This document shows positions 1-5,165 of a stretch of DNA of 5,165 nt, in pieces (position 1 is the stretch's first letter; every line of letters starts with the position of its first letter). This stretch comes from Bacteroidota bacterium (GTDB lineage: Bacteria > Bacteroidota > Bacteroidia > Chitinophagales > Chitinophagaceae). Under the pieces are notes generated by a model. It was not told the origin of the DNA. It saw only the letters and a list, made by a program, of their open reading frames with translations, and did no database searches. Position numbers and translations under genes: made by a program. The stretch is from positions 1 through 5,165 of the forward strand of contig JAEZLJ010000009.1 of assembly GCA_023415275.1 (NCBI GenBank). The letters are read 5' to 3'.

Positions 1-1177
1 CGTGTAGATCAATCCTGTCGAGTAAAGGTCCTGAAATTTTATTTAGGTATTTCTGAACGGCACCCGGAGGGCAGGAGCATTCCCTTTCCGGATGATTATA
101 AAACCCGCAAGGGCAAGGATTCATGGAGGCAATAAGCATAAAGCTTGCAGGGAAATCGACCGCTATCTTGGCTCGGGAAATGGTTACCCTGCGTTCTTCC
201 ATGGGCTGGCGCATCACTTCAAGCACCGTTCTTTTAAATTCTGGCAATTCATCTAGAAACAAAACGCCGTTATGGGACAAGGAGATCTCGCCCGGTTGGG
301 GATTGCCCCCGCCACCTACAAGAGCCACATCGGAAATGGTATGATGTGGACTTCTGAAAGGTCTTTTAGAAACCAGGGTGGTATTTTCCGGAAGCTTACC
401 AGCCACTGAATGAATCTTGGTGGTTTCAAGTGCTTCCTGCAAACTAAGAGGAGGCAGTATGGTAGGCAGGCGTTTGGCCAACATGGTCTTACCTGCGCCG
501 GGTGGGCCTATCAGGATGGCATTATGCCCGCCAGCGGCTGCTATTTCCAGTGCACGTTTAATATTTTCCTGACCTTTTACATCTGCAAAATCTACTTCAT
601 AATCTGATTGCGAGTTGAAAAATTCTTCGCGTGTATTGATCACAATGGGTTCGATGCCACTTTCGTCTTTTTCAAAAAAGTCGATTACCTCTTTGATATG
701 TGTTACTCCATAAACCGGCAAGTTATTGACCATGCCGGCTTCACGGGCATTGGCTGCAGGAACAAACAATCCCTTGAACTTTTCTTTTCTCGCCTGTATG
801 GCAATAGGCAGTGCACCCTTAATAGGTCGAATCTCCCCATCCAGGCTCAGCTCTCCCATGATGAGATAATGCTCAATGGCTTCCTGATTTTTAAATTGTT
901 CGGTGGCAGCCAGGATGCCTATGGCAATGGGCAGGTCGAAGGCAGTACCGCTTTTCTTTATATCTGCAGGTGCCAGGTTTACCACTATTCTTGTACGGGG
1001 AAGGTTATAGCCATTTGCCTTAAATGTGCTCTCAATCCTTTGAAAACTTTCCTTTATGGCGCTGTCGGGAAGGCCTACCAACATAAATCCCATGTTGGCC
1101 TGCATCCAATTAACCTCAACGGTAATGGTGGTTGCCTCTACTCCATATACGGCACTACCAAATGTCTTAACCAACAT
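1..1177 (-). CDS. YifB/ComM family Mg-chelatase-like AAA+ ATPase (C-terminus cut by window edge)
   Basis: The reverse strand reads open from an ATG at 1177 to the left edge and gives the first 392 residues; family members are about 500 long, so roughly the last fifth is missing. The N-terminus (MLVKTFGSAVYG) is the typical family start, and an in-frame TGA lies just upstream, so the start is firm. Residues ~20-165 form the Lon/S5-like ChlI domain. The AAA+ module follows: Walker A GPPGAGKT (224-231), FRSPHHT (274-280), Walker B VLFLDE (305-310), a sensor-1-like SMNPCPCG (351-358), a four-Cys cluster (C355, C357, C367, C369) and LLDRIDLH (385-392) with a candidate arginine finger. ComM homologues are hexameric helicases that promote branch migration during natural transformation; that role is family knowledge, not shown here. 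The gene is divergent from the rest of the window and unlikely to belong to the biosynthetic operon. Confidence 0.96.
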   Translation of the reverse strand, partial: MLVKTFGSAVYGVEATTITVEVNWMQANMGFMLVGLPDSAIKESFQRIESTFKANGYNLPRTRIVVNLAPADIKKSGTAFDLPIAIGILAATEQFKNQEAIEHYLIMGELSLDGEIRPIKGALPIAIQARKEKFKGLFVPAANAREAGMVNNLPVYGVTHIKEVIDFFEKDESGIEPIVINTREEFFNSQSDYEVDFADVKGQENIKRALEIAAAGGHNAILIGPPGAGKTMLAKRLPTILPPLSLQEALETTKIHSVAGKLPENTTLVSKRPFRSPHHTISDVALVGGGGNPQPGEISLSHNGVLFLDELPEFKRTVLEVMRQPMEERRVTISRAKIAVDFPASFMLIASMNPCPCGFYNHPERECSCPPGAVQKYLNKISGPLLDRIDLH

Positions 1178-1201
1178 AAGCAGATTAGTTCTAATAGATC
1201 A

Positions 1202-1231
1202 TTGAAGATAATAGAAAGGAAACTATGTTTT
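1202..1231 (+). promoter_or_regulatory. Candidate Bacteroidota-type promoter for the small lipoprotein gene
   Basis: TTG at 1202-1204 is followed after 19 nt by TATGTTTT at 1224-1231. This matches the Bacteroidota pattern TTG-N(17-23)-TAnnTTTG except for the last G. Transcription would start roughly 35-40 nt upstream of the ATG at 1278. The -7 element lies inside the dyad at 1212-1238. Such short motifs occur by chance in AT-rich DNA, so the call is tentative. Confidence 0.35.
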
Positions 1232-1238
1232 CTTTCTA
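1212..1238. promoter_or_regulatory. Near-perfect 12-bp inverted repeat in the divergent intergenic region (possible operator)
   Basis: TAGAAAGGAAAC (1212-1223) and GTTTTCTTTCTA (1227-1238) are reverse complements except for one position (G1219 opposite T1231), separated by TAT. It sits 40 bp upstream of the lipoprotein ATG and 35 bp upstream of the divergent ATPase ATG, and covers the -7 element of the candidate promoter. It could be a repressor or activator site. As RNA it would form a hairpin only on the plus strand, where the odd pair is a G-U wobble. It is followed by CGGC rather than a T-run, so a terminator is less likely. The symmetry is certain; the function is inferred. Confidence 0.5.
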
Positions 1239-1277
1239 CGGCAAAACTTTTGCAGTAAACAAAGAAAAGACGAACTC

Positions 1278-1445
1278 ATGAAAAATTATTTATTATTATG
1301 GCTTGGTGTTCTGGCAATGGCAATGACCTTTAGCTCCTGCGAAGTAGTGGGTGGAATCTTTAAAGCCGGTATGTGGGTAGGTATACTCGTAGTGGTCCTG
1401 GTAGTGGGTCTCATACTATGGCTGGTTGGCAGAGGCAGAAGATAA
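1278..1445 (+). CDS. Small lipoprotein with one transmembrane helix (55 aa)
   Basis: This is a short reading frame of 55 residues from an ATG preceded by an A-rich stretch (AAAGAAAAGACG), the usual weak Bacteroidota initiation region. The N-terminus has a Lys, a hydrophobic run and a lipobox-like TFSSC with Cys21, so signal peptidase II cleavage before C21 is predicted. The mature part begins CEVVGGIFKAGMW, continues into a strongly hydrophobic helix (about residues 33-50) and ends in a basic tail, GRGRR. The mature peptide would be only about 35 residues, lipid-anchored and also membrane-spanning. From memory, very similar short proteins with SSCEV.GGIFKAG.W recur across Bacteroidota and are sometimes mislabelled phosphatidate cytidylyltransferase; this peptide is far too small to be that enzyme. 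Its function is unknown. It has its own candidate promoter and terminator, so it appears to be a single-gene unit. Confidence 0.8.
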   Translation: MKNYLLLWLGVLAMAMTFSSCEVVGGIFKAGMWVGILVVVLVVGLILWLVGRGRR

Positions 1446-1465
1446 GCAGGCAGCATAACCTTAAC

Positions 1466-1525
1466 ATCCATGGGTGCGTTATTCAGGCAAGGAATGCCAT
1501 AGCGGACACCATGGATTTTTATTTT
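1466..1525 (+). terminator. Composite hairpin with T-runs, probable intrinsic terminator after the lipoprotein gene
   Basis: Starting 20 nt after the lipoprotein stop, three nested stems stack. The outer stem is 1466-1476 with 1507-1516 (ATCCATGG pairs with CCATGGAT, and TG with CA; G1474 is bulged). The middle stem is GTTAT 1478-1482 with ATAGC 1499-1503 (one G-T wobble). The inner stem is GGCA 1486-1489 with TGCC 1495-1498, closing an AGGAA loop. The outer arm runs straight into TTTT-A-TTTT (1517-1525), the layout of an intrinsic terminator, although the stem is longer and less GC-rich than usual. Confidence 0.6.
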
Positions 1526-1631
1526 GCCGTATAATTTTTTGAAATGGCGCATGCTCATGCCTGTAGTGCACAGGGATCAATACCAACAGCATTGCAGGCA
1601 ATTTATCCTTTGCTTTTAATTATCTTTCCTT
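1526..1631. other. Short intergenic stretch upstream of the biosynthetic operon
   Basis: About 106 bp lie between the terminator and the first operon gene, and the operon promoter should be here. I find no clean Bacteroidota promoter: TATCCTTTG (1604-1612) has one extra base in the -7 box, and TATCTTTC (1621-1628) sits too close to the start codon. A small inverted repeat ATTGC-AG-GCAAT (1591-1602) and a pyrimidine-rich run just before the GTG are visible. No gene is supported here. Confidence 0.4.
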
Positions 1632-2489
1632 GTGCTACACCGGTCAACCATACAATTACTGCGATTTCATTTTTCCTTTTTTTTATTACCTGTTTATCTG
1701 TTTGCTATCAGCCAGATTCCCATTCTATACTTTTCTAAAGCAATTATAATTTTCATTATCCTTCATTTGCTGGTATATCCTTCAAGTAATGGATTCAATT
1801 CCTACATGGATAGAGACGTTACACCCATTGGAGGATTGAGCCATCCCATGCAACCAACACGGCAATTGTACCGTATTACCATTCTGATGGACGTCATGGC
1901 TGTATTGCTTGGCTTATTGATTTCAATTTATTTTTCAATGGGTATTTTGCTCTACATAATCGCTTCAAGAGCATATAGTTCCAGGCAGATACGCCTGAAG
2001 CGCTTTCCTTTGATTGGCTTTTTCACTGTGTTTATTTTCCAGGGTGCGCTTGTATTCTACATTACTTACAGTGGAGCAAATGCAGGAATAGGAATGGATG
2101 TCCCTATACTTCCCTGCATTATTTCCAGTTGTTTGATTGCTGCCCTGTATCCTCTGACACAAGTATATCAACATAAAGAAGACAAAGCAGATGGTGTAAT
2201 AACCATCAGCTATCTAGTAGGCAAGAAGGGAACCTTTGTTCTAAGCATGTGCTTGTTTCTCATTGCCACCCAGCTGATGTACTTGTATTTTAATCAGCTG
2301 GATCAAATGAACTTCTGGTTCAGATACCTGTTAATTATGTTGCCGGTGGTATTGTTTTTTTTAACATGGATGCGTAAAGTGTGGATATCTGAACAGGAAG
2401 CGAACTTTAAAAACAGTTTGCGTATGAATGTAATCGCAACCCTCTGTACCACTATTTATTTTATAACACTTATTATTTCTAAGCCTTGA
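1632..2489 (+). CDS. UbiA-family membrane prenyltransferase
   Basis: A 285-residue integral membrane protein with about eight or nine hydrophobic segments (roughly 12-28, 33-50, 83-112, 126-147, 155-174, 201-220, 230-247, 266-282), the usual length and topology for UbiA enzymes, which transfer a polyprenyl group from its diphosphate to an acceptor, usually aromatic. The first Mg/diphosphate motif is NSYMDRD (N56, D60, D62) followed by PIGG. The second is HKEDKAD (E183, D184, D187) followed by ISYLVG. The first motif is weak: the canonical NDxxDxxxD has Asp at the second and last positions, and here these are S57 and T64. The start is GTG at 1632: an in-frame stop lies at 1617-1619 and no ATG occurs before the conserved LLRFHFSFFLLP segment; no Shine-Dalgarno is visible. 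It is the first gene of the operon and its stop overlaps the polyketide synthase start by 4 nt. The likely acceptor is the neighbour's product; prenyl chain length cannot be read. Confidence 0.85.
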   Translation: MLHRSTIQLLRFHFSFFLLPVYLFAISQIPILYFSKAIIIFIILHLLVYPSSNGFNSYMDRDVTPIGGLSHPMQPTRQLYRITILMDVMAVLLGLLISIYFSMGILLYIIASRAYSSRQIRLKRFPLIGFFTVFIFQGALVFYITYSGANAGIGMDVPILPCIISSCLIAALYPLTQVYQHKEDKADGVITISYLVGKKGTFVLSMCLFLIATQLMYLYFNQLDQMNFWFRYLLIMLPVVLFFLTWMRKVWISEQEANFKNSLRMNVIATLCTTIYFITLIISKP

Positions 2490-3562
2490 GCCAGATCATT
2501 TCCATAGGTACAGCAGTTCCTTCATTTTGCCATCAGCAAATGGATATTCTCAGTTTTATGCAAACTGTATATGCAGCCAGTGAAACTGAAAAAAGAAGGA
2601 TGCGGTTCTTATACAGGCAGTCTGGAATCAATCAACGATATTCTGTTATTGCTGATTACAGCAAGGGAATAAATGAATGGAAGTTTTATCCACAAACTGA
2701 GAATCTCGAGCCTTTTCCTTCACTGGAGCAACGCATGGCTATTTACGGCAAGCATGCACCATTATTATCCGTAGATGCTATCAGGGACTGTCTTGGTCAT
2801 GCACATCATCCGCAAACAGTTACCCATTTATTAACGGTGAGTTGCACAGGCATGAGTGCACCAGGAATAGATCTGCAGATCATGGATCTACTGGACCTTG
2901 ATAAGTCCATAGTCAGGAGTTCTATAAATTTTATGGGCTGCTATGCAGCTATTCATGCATTGAAAATGGCCAATGCTATTTGCCTGGCAGATAAGCAATC
3001 CAGGGTGCTAATAGTATGTACTGAATTATGTACGCTTCATTTTCAAAGAGATGCTACTATGGATAACCTTACCTCTTCTTTATTATTTGGTGACGGTGCT
3101 GCTGCCGTACTCGTTTCAGGAGGTAGTGAAGCAGGATTGTATCTTGATAGCTTCTACAGTGAAGTAATTCCTAAAGGAAAAAGAGACATGGCCTGGGAGC
3201 TTTCATCAAGTGGATTCCAGATGACATTGAGTGGCTATGTTCCTGACCTGATAGAAGAAGATTTCAGGGCAGTATTGGAGAGAGCCCTGCAAAAGCAAAG
3301 CCTTTCCATTGAGGATGTATCTGATTGGTGTATTCACCCCGGCGGCAGAAAGATTCTTGAAGCTGTATCGCAAAGCCTGGGCATTGGCATGAAACATTTA
3401 GATGCTTCCTGCGAAGTGCTTCATGATTATGGGAACATGTCTTCGGCTTCTATTTTATTTGTACTTAAAAAAATGCTACATAGAGGAAGGAAAATGTCAC
3501 GCCTGGTGGGTGCAGCATTTGGTCCAGGCCTAACCGTGGAAACCTTTACAGCTCATAATTAA
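2486..3562 (+). CDS. Type III polyketide synthase (chalcone/stilbene synthase family)
   Basis: A 358-residue thiolase-fold homodimer-type enzyme, full length for bacterial type III synthases. It would load an acyl-CoA starter, extend it with malonyl-CoA and cyclise the chain to a resorcinol, phloroglucinol, naphthol or pyrone. The complete triad is visible: Cys120 (VSCTGMSAPG), His284 (CIHPGG) and Asn317 (DYGNMSSAS). Other family marks are the gatekeeper-type Phe186 (LHFQRDA), FGDGAAAVL (201-209) and the C-terminal loop AAFGPGLTVE (343-352). The position matching plant CHS Phe265 appears to be Met246, as in many bacterial relatives. The start is TTG at 2486: an in-frame TAA lies at 2480-2482 and the first internal ATG (Met19) would delete the conserved IISIGTAVP strand. 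The TTG overlaps the prenyltransferase stop as TTGA, suggesting translational coupling. The stop TAA shares one base with the next ATG. Starter and product are not predictable by eye. Confidence 0.95.
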   Translation: MSQIISIGTAVPSFCHQQMDILSFMQTVYAASETEKRRMRFLYRQSGINQRYSVIADYSKGINEWKFYPQTENLEPFPSLEQRMAIYGKHAPLLSVDAIRDCLGHAHHPQTVTHLLTVSCTGMSAPGIDLQIMDLLDLDKSIVRSSINFMGCYAAIHALKMANAICLADKQSRVLIVCTELCTLHFQRDATMDNLTSSLLFGDGAAAVLVSGGSEAGLYLDSFYSEVIPKGKRDMAWELSSSGFQMTLSGYVPDLIEEDFRAVLERALQKQSLSIEDVSDWCIHPGGRKILEAVSQSLGIGMKHLDASCEVLHDYGNMSSASILFVLKKMLHRGRKMSRLVGAAFGPGLTVETFTAHN

Positions 3563-4275
3563 TGTGGAGTATAGCCAAACGATCTTATCAAAAGGAACTG
3601 CTGGATGGTTCAGATATCCCATTCATGGATATCAAGCGCAACATGCAGGAGCTGGAATTCATTAATCGTTATTTAGGTGGACATGCCATAACCCTGGAGG
3701 GTGTCAACCGATTGATCAAAGATTATGATGAACGCCAGCCTATAAAGATCGTGGAAATGGGTTGTGGTGGAGGTGATAACCTGAACGCTATTCACAATTG
3801 GGCGCTCAAAAGAAATATCCCTATATCTCTCACTGGTATTGATTGGAATGAAGAATGTATTCAATATGCTTCCTCCAGGTATGAAAATGAAAACATCCGG
3901 TTTATTCATTCTGATTACCGCTATGTTATTTTTAAAGAAAAGCCGGACATTCTTTTTGCTTCCTTATTCTGTCACCATTTTACAGATGAAGAATTAGTGG
4001 AAATGCTTCAATTTATGAAGCGCAATAGTGCCTTGGGATTTTTTATCAATGACCTCCATCGTCATCCTGTTGCTTTCTATCTTATCAAGTGGCTGACCAG
4101 GTTATTTTCAAAAAGCTACCTGGTGAAAAATGATGCACCTTTATCTGTTTCCAGGAGTTTTGTTAGAGATGATTGGAGATATTTGATGAAGCAGGCGCAT
4201 ATTTCCGATTATTCATGTGAATGGAAATGGGCTTTTCGTTGGTTGGTTTCAGTTCATAGTTATGCAGTTAGCTGA
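3562..4275 (+). CDS. Class I SAM-dependent methyltransferase
   Basis: A 237-residue soluble protein with a Rossmann methyltransferase core. Motif I is IVEMGCGGGDN (63-73), the SAM-binding glycine loop; the acidic end of strand 2 is TGID (91-94, D94), and HSD (116-118, D118) probably contacts the adenine. LFASLFCHHF (131-140) is motif-IV-like, and FFINDLHRHP (160-169) begins the substrate side. A region rich in Trp and aromatic residues (205-228) could line a hydrophobic pocket. The ATG at 3562 shares one base with the polyketide synthase stop (TAATG), a coupled arrangement, and the last 14 nt overlap the next gene. The context implies methylation of the polyketide core at O or C, or of its hydroxylated derivative; sequence alone does not decide. 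From memory, this methyltransferase type often sits beside a type III synthase and an FAD oxidoreductase in Bacteroidota. Confidence 0.88.
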   Translation: MWSIAKRSYQKELLDGSDIPFMDIKRNMQELEFINRYLGGHAITLEGVNRLIKDYDERQPIKIVEMGCGGGDNLNAIHNWALKRNIPISLTGIDWNEECIQYASSRYENENIRFIHSDYRYVIFKEKPDILFASLFCHHFTDEELVEMLQFMKRNSALGFFINDLHRHPVAFYLIKWLTRLFSKSYLVKNDAPLSVSRSFVRDDWRYLMKQAHISDYSCEWKWAFRWLVSVHSYAVS

Positions 4276-5165
4276 ACAATATGATGTAGCCATTGTGGGT
4301 GGAGGTCTGGCAGGCCTGGCCTGTGCTATTGAATTACGCATGGCAGGATATGAAGTGATCGTATTTGAAAAAGAGAAATATCCTTATCATAAAGTATGTG
4401 GAGAGTATGTAAGCATGGAGTCATTGAATTATTTGCATTACCTCGGTGTGCCAATCCGGGACTTAAATATTCCATCTATTGATACTTTCTTATTGACGGC
4501 ACCTAACGGGAAAGCATTCAAAACAAAGCTTCCTTTAGGTGGCTTTGGTATAAGCCGCTATTTATTAGATCATACACTGGCTGAGAAAGCTAAAAAATTG
4601 GGTGTGATGCTGCTTGAGGACAGCAAGGTGGACCAGGTAATATTTAATGAAAAATTTACTCTTTATTTCAAATCCAGGTTGACGCAGGTGAATTCTGTCA
4701 ACGCAAAGGTATGCTGTGCAGCATGGGGTAAGAAAAGCAATATTGATAGAAAGTGGAACAGGGCCTATTTAACAAAGAATAGTAAGCACCTGGTAAACTA
4801 CATAGGGATTAAATATCATGCTCAAACGAATTGGGAAAGCGATATTATAGGATTGCACAACTTCCGCGATGGATATTGTGGCATTTCCAATATAGAGAAT
4901 GGCTTGACCAGCATTTGTTACATGACAACATCAGATAATTTAAAAAGTTGCCATAATAATATCCATGAGTTGCAACAGAAAATACTGATGAAGAACCCTC
5001 ATTTAAAAACAATATTCGAAACGTCCATCTTTGAAGAAAGTTTTCCCATTACCATTTCACAGATCAATTTTCATTCAAGGACAAAAGTTGAAAATCATGT
5101 TATTATGTTAGGAGATAGTGCTGGAATGATAACACCTCTTTGCGGCAATGGGATGAGTATAGCAT
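4262..5165 (+). CDS. FAD-dependent oxidoreductase, PHBH/geranylgeranyl reductase-like (C-terminus cut by window edge)
   Basis: The first 301 residues are present and the frame is open at the right edge. The N-terminal dinucleotide-binding fold is clear: IVGGGLAGLACA (11-22), with Glu36 ending strand 2 (VIVFEK). PYHKVCGEYVS (41-51) resembles the Cys-Gly segment of geranylgeranyl reductase-type flavoproteins. GISRYLLD (96-104) corresponds to the conserved Arg region of PHBH-fold enzymes. The second FAD motif is MLGDSAGMITPLCGNGMS (282-299), with Asp285 expected at the FAD ribityl chain. Members either hydroxylate aromatic rings using NAD(P)H and O2 or reduce isoprenoid double bonds. Beside a type III synthase and methyltransferase a ring hydroxylase is natural; beside a UbiA enzyme a prenyl reductase is also possible. 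The ATG at 4262 lies 14 nt inside the methyltransferase gene with no Shine-Dalgarno, so translation is probably coupled. A typical member would need roughly 70-100 further residues. Confidence 0.9.
   Translation, partial: MQLAEQYDVAIVGGGLAGLACAIELRMAGYEVIVFEKEKYPYHKVCGEYVSMESLNYLHYLGVPIRDLNIPSIDTFLLTAPNGKAFKTKLPLGGFGISRYLLDHTLAEKAKKLGVMLLEDSKVDQVIFNEKFTLYFKSRLTQVNSVNAKVCCAAWGKKSNIDRKWNRAYLTKNSKHLVNYIGIKYHAQTNWESDIIGLHNFRDGYCGISNIENGLTSICYMTTSDNLKSCHNNIHELQQKILMKNPHLKTIFETSIFEESFPITISQINFHSRTKVENHVIMLGDSAGMITPLCGNGMSIA

Noticed and set aside
608..1258. Long plus-strand open frame (216 codons) opposite the ATPase gene
   Set aside because: It lies almost wholly antisense to a strongly supported YifB/ComM gene and its translation shows no recognisable domain. 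The shorter plus-strand frames at 123-344 and 410-607 are rejected for the same reason.
1331..1342. TCCTGCGAAGT shared by the lipoprotein gene and the polyketide synthase gene near 3406
   Set aside because: An 11-base match between two coding regions in different contexts, with no extension on either side. Chance is the simpler explanation.
1286..1558. Minus-strand open frame of 90 codons
   Set aside because: It runs antisense through the lipoprotein gene and the terminator hairpin. The translation is low-complexity, rich in Thr and Pro, with no family features.
1591..1602. Small inverted repeat ATTGC-AG-GCAAT upstream of the operon
   Set aside because: Five-base arms with a two-base gap are expected by chance. 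It could be an operator half-pair, but nothing else supports it.
1604..1628. Promoter-like TATCCTTTG and TATCTTTC before the UbiA gene
   Set aside because: The first has one base too many within the -7 motif, and neither has a TTG at the right distance. The second would place the transcription start at or after the start codon.
1544..1738. Plus-strand open frame of 64 codons before and overlapping the UbiA gene
   Set aside because: It overlaps the UbiA N-terminus in another frame by about 107 nt. Its hydrophobic look comes from the T-rich sequence, and the UbiA frame already carries the conserved N-terminal segment, so no frameshift is needed.
1..5165. CRISPR arrays, tRNA or rRNA genes, insertion sequences
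   Set aside because: I saw no spaced direct repeats, no cloverleaf with a TTCRA arm, no rRNA-like segment and no transposase motif in either strand.

Overview
The window looks like chromosomal DNA from a Bacteroidota bacterium, possibly Chitinophagaceae or a relative. The evidence is moderate-to-low GC by eye, almost no Shine-Dalgarno sequences, a Bacteroidota-type promoter candidate (TTG, 19-nt spacer, TAnnTTT), a Bacteroidota-style lipobox on a small lipoprotein, and genes whose wording matches families I recall from this phylum. Genus assignment is an inference.

Layout. Positions 1-1177 (minus strand) hold the N-terminal 392 residues of a YifB/ComM-type Mg-chelatase-like AAA+ ATPase, a housekeeping gene cut by the left edge. 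A divergent gap (1178-1277) contains a near-perfect 12-bp dyad overlapping a promoter candidate. It separates that gene from a 55-residue lipoprotein (1278-1445, plus strand). A long composite hairpin followed by T-runs (1466-1525) probably terminates the lipoprotein transcript.

From 1632 to the right edge lies a compact plus-strand operon of four genes, each overlapping the next by 4, 1 and 14 nt. In order they are a UbiA-type membrane prenyltransferase, a type III polyketide synthase with an intact Cys-His-Asn triad and a TTG start, a class I SAM methyltransferase, and an FAD-dependent oxidoreductase of the PHBH/geranylgeranyl-reductase fold that is cut by the right edge.

How they may work together: the polyketide synthase would make an aromatic or pyrone core from an acyl-CoA starter and malonyl-CoA. 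The methyltransferase and flavoprotein would tailor it, by O- or C-methylation and by ring hydroxylation or alkene reduction. The UbiA enzyme could attach an isoprenoid chain at the membrane, giving a prenylated or lipid-like phenol or quinone. No product can be named from sequence alone. This operon is the most interesting part of the window.
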